A stretch of 64,000 nucleotides of DNA, from the NCBI RefSeq assembly GCF_025244745.1, contig NZ_CP104213.1, positions 2,134,001 through 2,198,000 of the forward strand. Reading direction: 5' to 3'. Below are positions 1-11,770 of the stretch, piece by piece. Below the pieces are notes generated by a model. It ran no database searches. It worked only from the letters and a program-made list of their open reading frames with translations, and was not told the origin of the DNA. Positions within the stretch are counted from its first letter, which is position 1. Each line of letters begins with the position of its first letter. Source of the DNA: Deinococcus rubellus (GTDB taxonomy: Bacteria; Deinococcota; Deinococci; Deinococcales; Deinococcaceae). Position numbers and translations under genes: made by a program.

Positions 1-291
1 CACATCCTGACGGTGCGCGGCACGGGCCTGATGCTGGGTCTGGTGCTGGGCGACCCGCAAACCAAGCAGAGCTTCGAGACGCCGGGACTGGCCGCCCGAC
101 TCGGCGCAGCGGCCTTTGAGGCAGGCCTGATCGTTTACCCCGGCAGCGGCGCAGACGACAGCGTGCGCGGCGACCACCTGCTGCTCGGGCCGCCGCTGAG
201 CCTCACCGACGCTCAGGCCGGAGAGCTGCTCGGCAAGCTGGAGCGGGCCTTTGCAGCGGTGCTGGGGCAATCCACGCTCAACTCGAAATAA
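1..291 (+). CDS. C-terminal part of a class-III PLP aminotransferase (partial)
   Basis: The frame is open from the first base of the window, so the 5' part of the gene lies outside it. The visible 96 residues have the small C-terminal domain pattern of class-III (acetylornithine/ omega-type) aminotransferases: an RGTGLMLGL segment, then GLIVYPGSG, then [13 protein letters not shown] and a final amphipathic helix. The PLP lysine is not in the window, so the substrate cannot be judged. The 3' end overlaps the convergent aminotransferase gene by 14 bases. Confidence 0.8.
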   Translation, partial: HILTVRGTGLMLGLVLGDPQTKQSFETPGLAARLGAAAFEAGLIVYPGSGADDSVRGDHLLLGPPLSLTDAQAGELLGKLERAFAAVLGQSTLNSK

Positions 292-1429
292 CCTGCCAGG
301 CCGCCGCCACCGCCGCGCCGCGCTCGAATTTCGCGCCCAGCGCCGTGAAGGCGTCTTCCAGAATGCCCGCCACCGAGAGGGCGTCGTAGCGGTCGGCGTA
401 GCCTAGCGTCGAGATGCGGAACACGGTGTCCTCGTGGGGAGCCTGACCCGGCAGCGCCCGCTGGTTCATGCTGGCGAGCTGCGCGGCAACCTGTAGACCG
501 CCCAGGCCTTCCGGCGGCACCAGCACCGCCACCGCTGGCGACGGACGGCTGGCCCATGAGCGGCATCCCAGCGCCTCGCCCGCCGCGATCAGGGCGTCGT
601 TCTGGCGCTTCTTCTCGGCCCACAGCACCTCCAGCGGCACGCTCAGTAGCCGGTCGAGCGAGGCGTCCAGCGCGTGCACCAGATTGATGGCGGGCGTCTG
701 GGGGGTGTTGGCCTGCTTCTGGCCGCGCAGTTCGCGCTCCAGATCAAGGTAAAAGCCCTTGGGCGTGTCCTTGATCAGCCGGGCCTCGGCCTGCGGGCTG
801 AACAGCACGAAGCCCAGGCCCGGCGGGGTGGCGGTGGCCTTCTGCGACCCCGAAACGATGATGTCCACATTCCAGTCCGCCGCCCGCAGTTCGGCCACGC
901 CATAACTGGTCACCGCGTCCACGATGATCAGCAAATCAGGGTTGACCGCCCTGGCCGCCGCCGCGATGGCCTGCAAATCGTGCAGCGCCCCGGTGCTGGT
1001 TTCGGAATGGGTGATGGTGAGCGCGAAGGCGTCCTTGCAGGCCTCGGCCACCTCGCCCGCGTCGAGCAGTTCGCCCCAGGGCTTTTGCACGCTCGTCACG
1101 TCGTAGCCCAGCCGAGCCGCCATCTCGCCCCAGCGCTCGCTGAACTTGCCCGCCGAAGCGTTGACCACTTTCGCTCCCGCCGGAACGCTGCTGACCAGTG
1201 CGCCCTCGAAGGCCGCCGTGCCACTGCCGGTGACGATCACCGCCTCGAACGCGTCGCCCAGCAGCCGGCTGAGTTTGCCGCGCGTTTCCAGAAACTTGGC
1301 GCGGCCCTCGGGGGAGCGGTGGTGCATCTGCGGTTGGGCCAGCGCCAGCAGGGTCGCGGGCGAGACTTCCACCGGACCGGGCGCAATCAGGCGGGGGCGG
1401 TTGAGCGGGATGTGGGGAGGAGGGGTCAT
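278..1429 (-). CDS. Alanine-glyoxylate / serine-type class-V aminotransferase
   Basis: A 383-residue PLP enzyme of the alanine-glyoxylate aminotransferase family, normal in length. The N-terminal [11 protein letters not shown] motif is typical. The cofactor site shows TGSGTAAFE (about 67-75), HSETSTG (about 141-147), the PLP-ring aspartate in IIVDAVTS (D171) and the Schiff-base lysine in [12 protein letters not shown] (K197). The family moves an amino group from alanine or serine to glyoxylate or pyruvate; the exact donor cannot be read. The upstream extension of the frame to 2011 is antisense to the next gene and was rejected; the ATG at 1429 begins the conserved part. Confidence 0.88.
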   Translation of the reverse strand: MTPPPHIPLNRPRLIAPGPVEVSPATLLALAQPQMHHRSPEGRAKFLETRGKLSRLLGDAFEAVIVTGSGTAAFEGALVSSVPAGAKVVNASAGKFSERWGEMAARLGYDVTSVQKPWGELLDAGEVAEACKDAFALTITHSETSTGALHDLQAIAAAARAVNPDLLIIVDAVTSYGVAELRAADWNVDIIVSGSQKATATPPGLGFVLFSPQAEARLIKDTPKGFYLDLERELRGQKQANTPQTPAINLVHALDASLDRLLSVPLEVLWAEKKRQNDALIAAGEALGCRSWASRPSPAVAVLVPPEGLGGLQVAAQLASMNQRALPGQAPHEDTVFRISTLGYADRYDALSVAGILEDAFTALGAKFERGAAVAAAWQVISS

Positions 1430-1612
1430 AGGGTATTGTGGCGCGTTTGGTGCGCGAGGGCGGACAGAAGGCTGGGCAAGTGACAGTCGACAGGTGCACT
1501 CCACCGTCGCCCCGAAAAATACTGAACCCGGAGGCTCTTCACGCCGGGCCACGTCAGCAGGATTGGGGTTCTCACGCCGCGTGAAGTTCGCGCTGGGCGT
1601 TACTCTACCCGC

Positions 1613-2992
1613 ATGCGAATAGTCATCGTGGGCGGTGTGGCAGCGGGCATGAGCGCGGCCACCCGTGCCAAACGCCAGAACCCGGAAGCCGAAGTGGTGG
1701 TCTTCGAGCGGGGCGAGTACATCAGTTATGGCGCGTGCGGACTGCCCTACGTCATCGGCGGCGAAGTCGAGGGCTTCGACAAGCTGATCGCCCGCACACC
1801 CGAGCGGATGCGCGGCGAGGGCGTCGGCGTGCGGCTGCGCCACGAGGTCATCGGGGTGGACAGCAAGGCCCAGACCCTCACCGTGCGCGAAAACGGTGGG
1901 GCGACCCACACCGAGCCGTATGACCGCCTGCTGCTGGCCACTGGGGTCTCCCCAGTGCGCCCCGACTGGGCCAGTCCTGCTTGGGCCAGCACCGGGGCAT
2001 CGGGCGTTCACGTGCTGCGCGACATCCCCGATGGACAGGCCATAGAAGCCAGCCTGAAAGGCGCAAAGCGGGCCATCATCGTGGGCGGCGGCTACATCGG
2101 GCTGGAACTGGCCGAAGCACTGCGCTCACGCGGCCTGAGCGTGGTGCTGCTCGAACGCGGTCCGGGGGTGGCCGGACGCATCCTCGATCTCGGCTATCAG
2201 CGGCAGGTGCGCCACGAGCTGGAAAAGAACGGGGTGGACGTGCGATGCGGCGTGACCGTGGAGTCCCTGACCGCCAAAAACGGACGGGTGACCGGTGTGC
2301 AGACGAGTAGCGGCCTCCTGCGCTGCGATCTGGTGATGGTGGCCGTCGGTGTGCGGCCCAACGTGGCGCTGGCCCAGGCAGCGGGTGCACGGCTCGGCAA
2401 AACAGGCGCGGTTCGCGTCAACAACCGGCAGCAGACCAACGTGGAGCATGTCTACGCGGCGGGCGACAATACCGAGAGCGTCCAGCGCGTCACCCGGCGC
2501 AAGGTCCATGTACCGCTGGGCCTCACCGCCAACAGGATGGGCCGGGTCGCGGGGATCAACATGGCAGGCGGCGAGGCCCAGTTTCCCGGCATCGTCGGCA
2601 GCGGCATCTTCAAGACCTTTGGTCTGGGCGTGGCCCGCACCGGCCTCACCCAGCACGAGGCCGACGCCCTGGGACTGGACGCCGTAAGCGTGGACGTGGA
2701 GAGCACCGACCACGCCGGGTACTACTTCGACGCCGCCCCGATTTATGTGCGCCTGACCGCCGAACGCGGCACGGGAAGACTCCTGGGCGCGCAGATTCTG
2801 GGGCATCCTGGCAGTGTCAAGCGCATCGACGTGATTGCCGCGCTGCTGCATTCACGCGGCAAGGTGCACGATCTGGCCGAGGTGGACCTGAGCTATGCCC
2901 CACCCTTTTCCAGCGTCTGGGACGTGCTGCTGGTGGCGGCAGGCCAGGCCAGCAAAGCTGCGAGGTTGCCCAGAGAGAACACCCCGGCCTGA
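1613..2992 (+). CDS. CoA-disulfide reductase-like FAD/NAD(P)H oxidoreductase
   Basis: This 459-residue flavoprotein has an N-terminal FAD Rossmann motif (VGGVAAG, 6-12), a single redox cysteine in SYGACGLPY (C42), a second nucleotide motif [11 protein letters not shown] (about 155-165), an AAGDN FAD motif near 285, and a C-terminal dimerisation domain. One cysteine in this place, rather than a CxxxxC pair, is the mark of CoA-disulfide reductase / NADH oxidase (Nox/CoADR) proteins, which reduce CoA disulfide, persulfide or oxygen. In a bacillithiol organism a low-molecular-weight thiol role fits. TACTCT lies 6 bases before the ATG, so the mRNA is probably leaderless. Confidence 0.88.
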   Translation: MRIVIVGGVAAGMSAATRAKRQNPEAEVVVFERGEYISYGACGLPYVIGGEVEGFDKLIARTPERMRGEGVGVRLRHEVIGVDSKAQTLTVRENGGATHTEPYDRLLLATGVSPVRPDWASPAWASTGASGVHVLRDIPDGQAIEASLKGAKRAIIVGGGYIGLELAEALRSRGLSVVLLERGPGVAGRILDLGYQRQVRHELEKNGVDVRCGVTVESLTAKNGRVTGVQTSSGLLRCDLVMVAVGVRPNVALAQAAGARLGKTGAVRVNNRQQTNVEHVYAAGDNTESVQRVTRRKVHVPLGLTANRMGRVAGINMAGGEAQFPGIVGSGIFKTFGLGVARTGLTQHEADALGLDAVSVDVESTDHAGYYFDAAPIYVRLTAERGTGRLLGAQILGHPGSVKRIDVIAALLHSRGKVHDLAEVDLSYAPPFSSVWDVLLVAAGQASKAARLPRENTPA

Positions 2993-2995
2993 GCC

Positions 2996-3394
2996 CTACT
3001 TCACCATCCGGCAGAAATATTCCGTCGCTCCGCCTTTCGAGGTACCGCGCAGGCAGCGGTAATCGATCAGCGACTTCATACGGCTGGCGCTCTGGCCGAA
3101 GCGCCGGGAATTGAGCACGATCACTTCGGGCGTGTTGAGATCGATCCTTCCGGCCCGGTCGGCGATAACCTGCACGTTGAGGATGCGGCGCGTCCTGTCC
3201 ACGGGCAGTTGAAGCACGAAACGTTCAAGAGTGGGGCGGATGTTGGTGCCGATTCTGGGATCACGCAAGGTGGCGACACACCTGCTGATCGGCACGCAAC
3301 GCAGGGTGACTCCGGTAGCAGGCTGCGCGAACGCCAGGCCCTGAGCCGTCACAAGAATACCGAGGAGTCCGACGAGCCTTCCCTTTGCAGCCAT
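2996..3394 (-). CDS. Small secreted cysteine-containing protein, unknown function
   Basis: A 132-residue protein with a clear signal peptide: basic start, hydrophobic residues 6-22 and a likely cut after AFA (residue 23). The mature part has four cysteines (about 33, 39, 114 and 128), suggesting two disulfides outside the cytoplasm. No family was recognised. It ends 3 bases from the stop of the convergent flavoprotein gene. Confidence 0.65.
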   Translation of the reverse strand: MAAKGRLVGLLGILVTAQGLAFAQPATGVTLRCVPISRCVATLRDPRIGTNIRPTLERFVLQLPVDRTRRILNVQVIADRAGRIDLNTPEVIVLNSRRFGQSASRMKSLIDYRCLRGTSKGGATEYFCRMVK

Positions 3395-3446
3395 AAATCT
3401 CCTTCGTTGCCCGACTTCTCAGTCTATTCTTCGCAGCTCCCGCGAT

Positions 3447-6400
3447 CTACGCCCGACCCCCTGGCCATCCCACTTCCAGTGCCGGAAGCAGCGAGGCCAT
3501 CAGCGAACGTCTCAGCTCCTGCGCCTGACCGAGATAGGGTTGGTGGACGGTAGAAAGAGCCTCCAGCAGCTCAAGGCGCTCAATCGGCGGAATATTTCCG
3601 GCGGCCAGAACACGCCGGGCAGCATCAACCGTGCCTTGATCAGCTTCTAACCAGAGACCCAGCGCAACTCTCCGCGCCTGAACAGAAGGCGTGAGACCCA
3701 GTTTCGCCTCCGCCAGCAACTGCCGAGCATCCAGGCCATGCCCCGCGTTGATCAGCGCTCTGGCGAGGTGGAGAACGAGCCGGTCACGGCTTCTGGAACC
3801 GTCGAGATCATTACGGTGCAGTATGTGCCCCAGAGCGACAGCTTCTTCATAGGGATGACCCTCGAAACCCAGCATTCGCGCTTCGATCATCTGCCGCGTT
3901 GGCGATTCAGTGTCACCGTGCAATTCACGTCGTCCTATCACGCGCCTGGCTTCCTGAAAGAGCCTCAATTCCAGCAGCAATTCGGCAATGATGTGCGTCG
4001 CCTCCAGTTGGTGGAGGGTGTCGCCCACCGCTTCGGCCTGAGCCAGCACCAATTGAAGGAAAGCCACCGACCCGCCCAGGTCGCCGTTCAGACGGCAAAT
4101 CTCGGCACGGTTGAGGTTGGCCCACTGAACGGTACGCGGATCGGCCTCACCCTCAGTCATCAGTTCCACTTCCACCATCAGACTCTGGGCGAGTTCCACA
4201 GATTCGGCCTTGATGGCCAGCGAAGTGAGATTGAAGAGGGCCAGCCGTTCGCTTTGTCGGTCCTCCATCTCGCGCGCCAGATTCAGCGCCAGGAGGCCCG
4301 CTTCCCGCGCCGCCTCCAGTTCACCGGAGCGGTCAGCAATCGCAAAGCTGTTGAACAGTGACCGCAGTTGCCCCATCCGGCTGCCCGCCCGCTCGAAACC
4401 CCGGCGCGCGAGTTCGGCGTGTTCGGCGGCCATCTTCAGGTCGCCGGTTTCCAGGGCGCTGGCGGTCAGCGAGTGGTGAAGCCGTCCGTAGAGTTCCGGC
4501 AGTTCGGCCAGCGTCACACCGGGAACGTCCAGCGCCCCGTGCAGATGCCGCTGGGCCTCGTGGTATTGGCCCAGATACACCTGAGCGTTGGCGTATTCGA
4601 GCAGGGCACGGGCGTGCTGCTCCGGCGTGGCGTTGGGGTCGGCCACCACCTGCTGCCCCAGATCGAGCACCTCACGGTAGCGTCCGCCGTGAAAGAGCCA
4701 TTCCAGCCGCGCCAATCTCGCCTCCAGCCACCAGCCCGCCTCACCCTCGCGGTAGGCCAGGGCCTCCAGGCGCTCGACTTCGGTTTTCCAGCCGGGGCGG
4801 TCGTCAACCGTGCGCCACCACAGCAGGCGGCGGCGGTGGCAGGCCAGGCGTGTCTCCGGGGTTAACTGGCCCGCCAGTGCCCGCTCCGAGTGCGCGAGCG
4901 CCTGCGGGTAGGCATAGACCCGCTCGGCGGCGCAGGCGGCCTTCCACCACCACCCGGACGCGTCCTCGCCCGCCGCTTCGAGGTGCTGGGCCACCTGCTC
5001 GGGCGCGCCGCCGCGCTCCAGTTCGGCGGCCATGTGGCGGTGGAGCAGGGCAGCGCGCACCGGACTCAGCGACGAGAGAATGGCCCGCCGGATCAGGTCG
5101 TGCGAGAAACGAAACTGCTGATCTTCGACATCGAGCAGCCCCGCCTGCTGGGCATCTTCGAGCAGGTCGAGGCAGGTCCACTCGTCCAGCGCCGTGCATC
5201 GGGCCAACTGGCGCACCGAGAACGCCGGGCTGCACACGCTGGCCGCCTCCAAGACCCGCTGCGCCTGCACCCCCAGCCGCAGGGCGCGCTGCAAGATCAG
5301 CGCCCGCACCGGAGCGGCCTCGCTTTCCGGCGGCACCTTTAGCGGCCCCTCGCCCTGGGTGTCGCGCAGCCGCCGCAGGGTTTCGCGCACCGCCAGCGGA
5401 TTCCCGGCAGTGGCGTCGTGCAACCAGATGAGAAAATTCGGGTCCGGCGCGGCATGGGTCCAGGCGCGGGTCAGTTCCGCCAAATCTGCCTGACCCAGCG
5501 GGCCGAGGTTCAGGCGCGTCAGGGGCGCACTCAGGCGCAGGGCGGCGGGATTTTGCGACAGTTCGTGGGGCCGGGCGGTGGCCAGCACCCAGGTGCCCAC
5601 CTCGGCGCAGCGCTCCAGCACGCCGCCGAGCACCTCGCACGACGCCGAATCGAACCAGTGCAGGTCTTCGAGCAGCAGCACCCCATCACGGCCCAGGCGC
5701 TGCTCCATGATTTTCGCCACCGCCCGGCGAAAGCCCGCCCGCAGCGCCGGGTCCGGCGGCAGGTGGCGGCCCGGCAGCATCGGCACGAGGATGGCCTGCT
5801 CCTCGCCGCTGAGGCCCGCAAAGTGGCGCTCCAGGGCCGCCGTCGCCGGAGAAAAGGGGGTGTGCCGCCCGGCTTCGTGGCCGCTCAGGATCAACACCTT
5901 GACCTGGCCGCAGGCAGCGCGGGCCAGCGCGCTCTTGCCGATCCCCGGCTCACCCACGATCAGCGTGCCCAGGCGTTGCCGCAGCGCTTCGTAAGTGTCG
6001 GCGCGGCCCACCAGCAGCGGCGGCAGCGGCGGGGCCGGTCTGGGCGGCACGCTGAGGTGGGGTGCGGGCACGGCGCGGCGGGCCTGCTCGGCCAGCGCCA
6101 GCGTTTCGGGCAGCGGCGTCAGGCCGAGTTCGTCTTTCAGCATCGCCTGGCAGCGGGCGAACTGGCGCAGGGCCGCCTCGCGCTCACCCAGTCGCAGGTG
6201 CAGCCGCATGGTTTCGGCATGCCAGCGTTCGCGCAGCTCGTCGGTTCGCAGCAGCCGCTGCCACAGTGCCAACGCCTCCGTCAGTTGCCCGCCCTCTTCC
6301 AGCGCCTGCGCCTGGGCCGCCAGCGCTGCCGTCCAGAGGGTGTGCAGCCGCTCGCGCTGGGCTTCGAGCCAGTCACCCAGGTCCGGCGCGTCGAAAAATT

Positions 6401-6764
6401 CGGTGCCGTCGAGTAGCCGCCCGCCGTAGTGCGGCAGCGCGGCGGCAAAGTCACCCTGGCCGCTGAGCAGCTCGAACAGCCCGGCGTCGGACATCACGTC
6501 GGCGCTCAGCGCCAGAATGTCACCCGACGCGTGCAGCTGTGCGCCCAGCGGCGTGGCCCGCAGGCGGCGCAGTTCCTGGCGCAGATTGACGCGGGCCGAG
6601 GACTCCTCGTGGTCCGGCCACAGCAGCGCCGCCAGCCGGGAGCGCAGCGTCGCGCCCTCCAGCACCAGGTAAGCGCACAACGCCAGGGCGCGGCGGGTCG
6701 GGAAGCGGACACTCTCTTCCCCAACCCGCAGTTCGCCGCGCCCCAGCAGTGTGATCCAGATCAT
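3447..6764 (-). CDS. Large BTAD-type transcriptional regulator with STAND-like ATPase and TPR repeats
   Basis: A 1105-residue regulator. Residues 1-90 form a winged-helix (trans_reg_C-like) DNA-binding region, 95-230 a bacterial transcriptional activator domain (BTAD) of helical repeats, followed by an AAA/NACHT-like ATPase with Walker A GEPGIGKS (271-278) and Walker B VLLLEDLHWFD near 360. The C-terminal half is TPR-like helical repeats. This order is that of SARP/MalT-like regulators that bind an effector through the C-terminal repeats. A GAGGAG Shine-Dalgarno sequence lies 8 bases before the ATG. It is single and no target operon is next to it; the effector is unknown. The 222 bases upstream hold no gene that I can support. 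Confidence 0.88.
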   Translation of the reverse strand: MIWITLLGRGELRVGEESVRFPTRRALALCAYLVLEGATLRSRLAALLWPDHEESSARVNLRQELRRLRATPLGAQLHASGDILALSADVMSDAGLFELLSGQGDFAAALPHYGGRLLDGTEFFDAPDLGDWLEAQRERLHTLWTAALAAQAQALEEGGQLTEALALWQRLLRTDELRERWHAETMRLHLRLGEREAALRQFARCQAMLKDELGLTPLPETLALAEQARRAVPAPHLSVPPRPAPPLPPLLVGRADTYEALRQRLGTLIVGEPGIGKSALARAACGQVKVLILSGHEAGRHTPFSPATAALERHFAGLSGEEQAILVPMLPGRHLPPDPALRAGFRRAVAKIMEQRLGRDGVLLLEDLHWFDSASCEVLGGVLERCAEVGTWVLATARPHELSQNPAALRLSAPLTRLNLGPLGQADLAELTRAWTHAAPDPNFLIWLHDATAGNPLAVRETLRRLRDTQGEGPLKVPPESEAAPVRALILQRALRLGVQAQRVLEAASVCSPAFSVRQLARCTALDEWTCLDLLEDAQQAGLLDVEDQQFRFSHDLIRRAILSSLSPVRAALLHRHMAAELERGGAPEQVAQHLEAAGEDASGWWWKAACAAERVYAYPQALAHSERALAGQLTPETRLACHRRRLLWWRTVDDRPGWKTEVERLEALAYREGEAGWWLEARLARLEWLFHGGRYREVLDLGQQVVADPNATPEQHARALLEYANAQVYLGQYHEAQRHLHGALDVPGVTLAELPELYGRLHHSLTASALETGDLKMAAEHAELARRGFERAGSRMGQLRSLFNSFAIADRSGELEAAREAGLLALNLAREMEDRQSERLALFNLTSLAIKAESVELAQSLMVEVELMTEGEADPRTVQWANLNRAEICRLNGDLGGSVAFLQLVLAQAEAVGDTLHQLEATHIIAELLLELRLFQEARRVIGRRELHGDTESPTRQMIEARMLGFEGHPYEEAVALGHILHRNDLDGSRSRDRLVLHLARALINAGHGLDARQLLAEAKLGLTPSVQARRVALGLWLEADQGTVDAARRVLAAGNIPPIERLELLEALSTVHQPYLGQAQELRRSLMASLLPALEVGWPGGRA

Positions 6765-6986
6765 GCTTGACGCTCCTCACCCGAGAAACGATGCTGGCTG
6801 CCCCAAAGGGCGAAGGAAGGAGCCGAGCGGTCAACCGCATGATACCAGAGCAGAGAAACGGTGCGGGGAAGTGACCAGTCCGCCGTCACAGGTCACCTGG
6901 GCATCTTCAGGGCACTACTTTTCAGAGGACGGGACGCTGAAGGCACACCGCCGACATGAACGCGCCCCACCCAGCCCACCGGGCCT

Positions 6987-8621
<1,635 letters not shown>

Positions 8622-8714
8622 AGGGTTCAGGGTACTGCGGTGCGTGGCTTCAGGGCAGCGGGTTGTCTGTGTCTGGAGTGTTGCCGGAGCTGAAAGCAGC
8701 ACTCGGCGGCAGGA

Positions 8715-9353
8715 CTATTTGTGGCTGGATTGAATCTGGTTGGACCGTTCGGGTTCGGGCCACTCCCCGTCCAGCAGCGACAGGTCAGCGTCCTTGCCCA
8801 GCGCCCGGCGCAGTTGAACGGCGTACTCGGCAGGGGTGATCTCGTAGGTACCAAACTGCTGGAGGTGGGAATTCTGAAGCTGGGCGTCGAGCAGCACAAA
8901 GCCGCGCCGGGTCAGGTGCTGTGAGAGCCGCACCAGCGCCACCTTACTGCCGTGTGTGACGGCGTGGAACATCGTCTCGCCGACGAACGCGCCGCCCAGC
9001 GAGAGGCCCAGCACGCCCCCAGCCAGGTGTCCACCTTGCCAGGTCTCGAAACTGTGGAGCAGGCCGGTCTTGTTGAGGTGCAGGTAAATTCCGGCCAGCT
9101 CGGGGCTGATCCAGGTTTCCGAGCGGGCCATGCACCCGGCCAGCACACCGGGAAAGTCGGCGTTGAGGCGCACCTCGAAGCGGCTCAGGTGCTTCTTGAG
9201 GCTGTGCGGAATGTGCAGCACCTCGCCCAGCGGCACCAGGGCGCGGCGGGTGCTGGAATACCACTCCAGGCCGCGCCCGTTGTCCATCAGGAATCCGCCG
9301 CCCGCGTAGCCGCGCGCCACCTCGCGGGTGAGGGGATCGGGATGGTTGAGCAT
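8715..9353 (-). CDS. aat: Leucyl/phenylalanyl-tRNA-protein transferase
   Basis: Transfers Leu or Phe from aminoacyl-tRNA to N-terminal Arg/Lys of proteins, marking them for the ClpS/ClpAP N-degron route. The family signature is present throughout: GGFLMDNG, LEWYSSTRRA, HSLKKHL, the W-I-S turn, LHSFETWQGG, GGAFVGETMFH, SKVALVRL and the DAQLQNSHLQQFG box. The frame stays open to 9422, so a start 23 codons further upstream is possible. The ATG at 9353, just before PLTREVARGY, was preferred because conservation seems to begin there. Confidence 0.9.
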   Translation of the reverse strand: MLNHPDPLTREVARGYAGGGFLMDNGRGLEWYSSTRRALVPLGEVLHIPHSLKKHLSRFEVRLNADFPGVLAGCMARSETWISPELAGIYLHLNKTGLLHSFETWQGGHLAGGVLGLSLGGAFVGETMFHAVTHGSKVALVRLSQHLTRRGFVLLDAQLQNSHLQQFGTYEITPAEYAVQLRRALGKDADLSLLDGEWPEPERSNQIQSSHK

Positions 9354-9497
9354 CACGGCGGCGGTGGGCACACCACCAAGGTAAGCCCTGGGCCGAACTT
9401 CAGGGTAGCCTTCGCCCCCCAACCCCCCCGGAATCGCAAGGTCGAAAACTTCACATCCCCTCCCCCACCCATTCAGTCCGGCTCAGCGTAAGTAGAG

Positions 9498-9944
9498 TCA
9501 GCGCGGGTACAAGATAACCTGGGTGCAGCGAAACAGCGCCAGCGTCTTGCCCTCAGCACTCACTACCGCGTCCCAGACCTGGGTGGTGCGCCCGCCGTGC
9601 AGCAGCCGGGCCTCGACCTCGATGCGCCCGGCGCGGGCGGTGGCGAGGTGGTTACTCTTGAGTTCGATGGTGGTAAAGTTCTGCGCGCCCGCTGGCAGCG
9701 CCAGGATGGTGCCGTAACCGCAGGCGGTGTCGGCCAGCCCCACCACGCTGGCGGCGTGCAGAAAGCCGTTGGGAGCCAGCAGTTCGGGGCGGATATCGAG
9801 GTGGGCGCGCATCAGGCCACGCCCGGCGTGGGTGAATTCGATGCCCAGCAGTCCCGGCAATCGGCCCTGGCTGCGGGCATTGATCTCGGCCAGATCGGGG
9901 GTCTCGGAGAGGGGCTTTTGCTGCTCGGTGAGTCGATCGGTCAT
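9498..9944 (-). CDS. PaaI/YdiI-like hotdog-fold thioesterase
   Basis: A 148-residue single hotdog-domain protein. The central helix motif NGFLHAASVVGLADTACGYG is the usual PaaI-type HGGxxxxLADTA helix with Phe-Leu in place of Gly-Gly spacing. The family hydrolyses acyl-CoA thioesters and works as a dimer or tetramer of dimers. The substrate is not predictable. It precedes the LysM-M23 gene on the same strand with only about 15 bases between their ends and starts, but the functional link is unclear. Confidence 0.82.
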   Translation of the reverse strand: MTDRLTEQQKPLSETPDLAEINARSQGRLPGLLGIEFTHAGRGLMRAHLDIRPELLAPNGFLHAASVVGLADTACGYGTILALPAGAQNFTTIELKSNHLATARAGRIEVEARLLHGGRTTQVWDAVVSAEGKTLALFRCTQVILYPR

Positions 9945-9959
9945 ACCCTCAGTCTAGCT

Positions 9960-11237
9960 TCAGGGCCACAGACGGTTGATCCAGTCGGCGGGCTGGGTGG
10001 CCTCGCCGCGCACCCGGATCTCCAGGTGCAGGTGCGGTCCCTCGGAGATGCCGGTGGTGCCGACCTGCCCGATCACGTCGCCGCGCTTGACCGATTGCCC
10101 CACCTTGACCAGAATCTTGGACTGGTGAAAGTACAGGCTGCTGACGCCGCCGCCGTGGTCGATCATGACCAGCCCGCCGCGCACCGGGTACAGTCCAGCG
10201 ATGACCACCGTGCCGTCGTTGACCGCGCGAATGGGCGTGCCGAGCTTGGCTGGATAGTCTGCACCGTAGTGATACGTCACCGGGCTACCGGGGGTGTAGG
10301 TGCGGCTCTGGCCGAACGAGCCAGGAATCGGCGGGTTCGGCACGGCGGCGGCAAACGGCTTGGTCCAGATCGGCAGGCCCCGGCTGAGGTACGCCTTGTT
10401 GACCATCGCGTCCTCGGCGGCCTTGCCGGGATCGGTCAGCTTGGCTGCTACCCTGGGCGAGAGGTGAAGCTGCACCACCGGGCCACCGGGCTTCGGGCGC
10501 AGCGGGATGATGCCGCGCACCACCTCACCGCCCACCACGATCTCAACGATGACCGGGGTGGTCTTGCCCAGCACCACCCGGCCCGGCACCACATAGACGC
10601 CCGCCGCGCCGTAAGGGGTGAGCGTTTCATCTGGCTGGCGCACGTCCTCGCCGAGTTCGCTGGGAAAGCGCACGGCAGCACCCTGGGCACCCTTACCGGT
10701 CAGTTTGACGCTGAAGGCGTCGCCCATGCTGAGCTGCTCCGGCAGCGTGACCCTGACTCCACCGACCTCGAAGCTGCTGCCCACCCGCACCATGACCGGA
10801 GGGCGGGGCGGCGACTCCGGAGCGGCGCTGGCCGGGGCCGGTTTGGGCGGTGCAGGGATTGCCGGACTGGGCACAGGACTAAAAGCAGACGGCAGGGTCA
10901 GTGTGAAGCCGGAAGGAGCGGGCGGCGGTTTTGTCGGCTGCCGGGTCGCAGGTGGCTGGGTCGAAGACTTCGGCGCAGACGTCTTCGGGAGAACCGGGAC
11001 CGGGGTGCCTGGATTCGGAGCCGCTGGGGGCAAAGCCTCGCTGGCGCTCAGGCGCAGCACCTGACCCACCGCCAGAGAGTCAGAACTGAGGTTGTTCAGG
11101 CGGCGCAGGTCCTCGACCTTGAGGTTGTTGGCGCGGGCCAGGCTGTAGAGCGTATCGCCCTTCTGGACGGTGTACGCGCCGCTCAGGCCCAGCAGCGAGA
11201 GCGAGAGTGCCAGGGCGAACGGGGTGGCCTTCATCAT
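9960..11237 (-). CDS. Secreted LysM + M23 peptidoglycan endopeptidase
   Basis: A 425-residue exported cell-wall hydrolase. It begins with a signal peptide, then a LysM peptidoglycan-binding domain (YTVQKGDTLYSLARANNL, about 22-40), a long Pro/Ala linker, a beta-rich middle region, and a C-terminal M23 domain. Zinc ligands are visible as HYGADYP (H and D) and HLHLEIR (second His pair). Such enzymes cut peptide cross-links or act as NlpD/EnvC-like activators. TAAACT lies 3 bases before the first ATG and 6 before the second (11234), so the second Met may be the real leaderless start. Confidence 0.9.
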   Translation of the reverse strand: MMKATPFALALSLSLLGLSGAYTVQKGDTLYSLARANNLKVEDLRRLNNLSSDSLAVGQVLRLSASEALPPAAPNPGTPVPVLPKTSAPKSSTQPPATRQPTKPPPAPSGFTLTLPSAFSPVPSPAIPAPPKPAPASAAPESPPRPPVMVRVGSSFEVGGVRVTLPEQLSMGDAFSVKLTGKGAQGAAVRFPSELGEDVRQPDETLTPYGAAGVYVVPGRVVLGKTTPVIVEIVVGGEVVRGIIPLRPKPGGPVVQLHLSPRVAAKLTDPGKAAEDAMVNKAYLSRGLPIWTKPFAAAVPNPPIPGSFGQSRTYTPGSPVTYHYGADYPAKLGTPIRAVNDGTVVIAGLYPVRGGLVMIDHGGGVSSLYFHQSKILVKVGQSVKRGDVIGQVGTTGISEGPHLHLEIRVRGEATQPADWINRLWP

Positions 11238-11314
11238 GTGAGTTTAGTCGGGCCAGATGAGCGGAGCCAGACGAGCCAGGTCAGACGAGCCCGCCCCCAG
11301 CAGCATGAGACGGG

Positions 11315-11755
11315 TCAGGCCGTATCGAGCGTCAGCGTCACCGGGCCGTCGTTGACCAGCGAGATGACCATGTGCGCGCCGAAAACGCCCTCGCCCACCG
11401 TTATGCCCAGCGCACGCAGCGCCGCGTTGAACTCGGCATAGAGTGCTCTTCCCTGCTCCGGCGGCGCGGCTCCCAGGAAGCTGGGCCGGTTGCCCCTGGA
11501 CGTGTCAGCGAACAGGGTGAATTGGGAAATACTCAGCACCCCGCCGCCGACATCAGCCAGCGAGCGGTTCATCTTTCCGGCGTCGTCATTGAAGATGCGC
11601 AGCTTGACCAGCCTGGCCGCGAGACTGCGGGCAGTGTCGGGCGTATCGGCTGGAGCCACGCCCAGCAGCACCACCAGACCCGCGCCGATCTGCCCGGTCA
11701 GTTCACCCTCCACCTCACAACTCGCCCGCGTGACGCGCTGAACGACGACCCGCAC
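11315..11755 (-). CDS. dtd: D-aminoacyl-tRNA deacylase
   Basis: Removes D-amino acids (and Gly mischarged on tRNA-Ala) from tRNA, a chiral proofreading step in translation. The 146 residues match the family length. The N-terminal MRVVVQRVTRASC, the catalytic SQFTLF motif (about 77-82) and the C-terminal cross-subunit NDGPVT motif (about 135-140, the Gly-cisPro element) are all present. The start is GTG. Confidence 0.95.
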   Translation of the reverse strand: MRVVVQRVTRASCEVEGELTGQIGAGLVVLLGVAPADTPDTARSLAARLVKLRIFNDDAGKMNRSLADVGGGVLSISQFTLFADTSRGNRPSFLGAAPPEQGRALYAEFNAALRALGITVGEGVFGAHMVISLVNDGPVTLTLDTA

Positions 11756-11770
11756 TCTAGTTTTCCATCC

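Noticed and set aside
1430..2011. N-terminal extension of the class-V aminotransferase up to 2011
   Set aside because: The added 194 residues lie antisense to the flavoprotein gene and have no family match; conserved sequence starts at 1429.
9597..11441. 614-residue plus-strand frame opposite the thioesterase and LysM-M23 genes
   Set aside because: It spans two clear minus-strand genes and the gap between them; its sequence is Arg/Gly/Gln-rich noise typical of antisense GC-rich frames.
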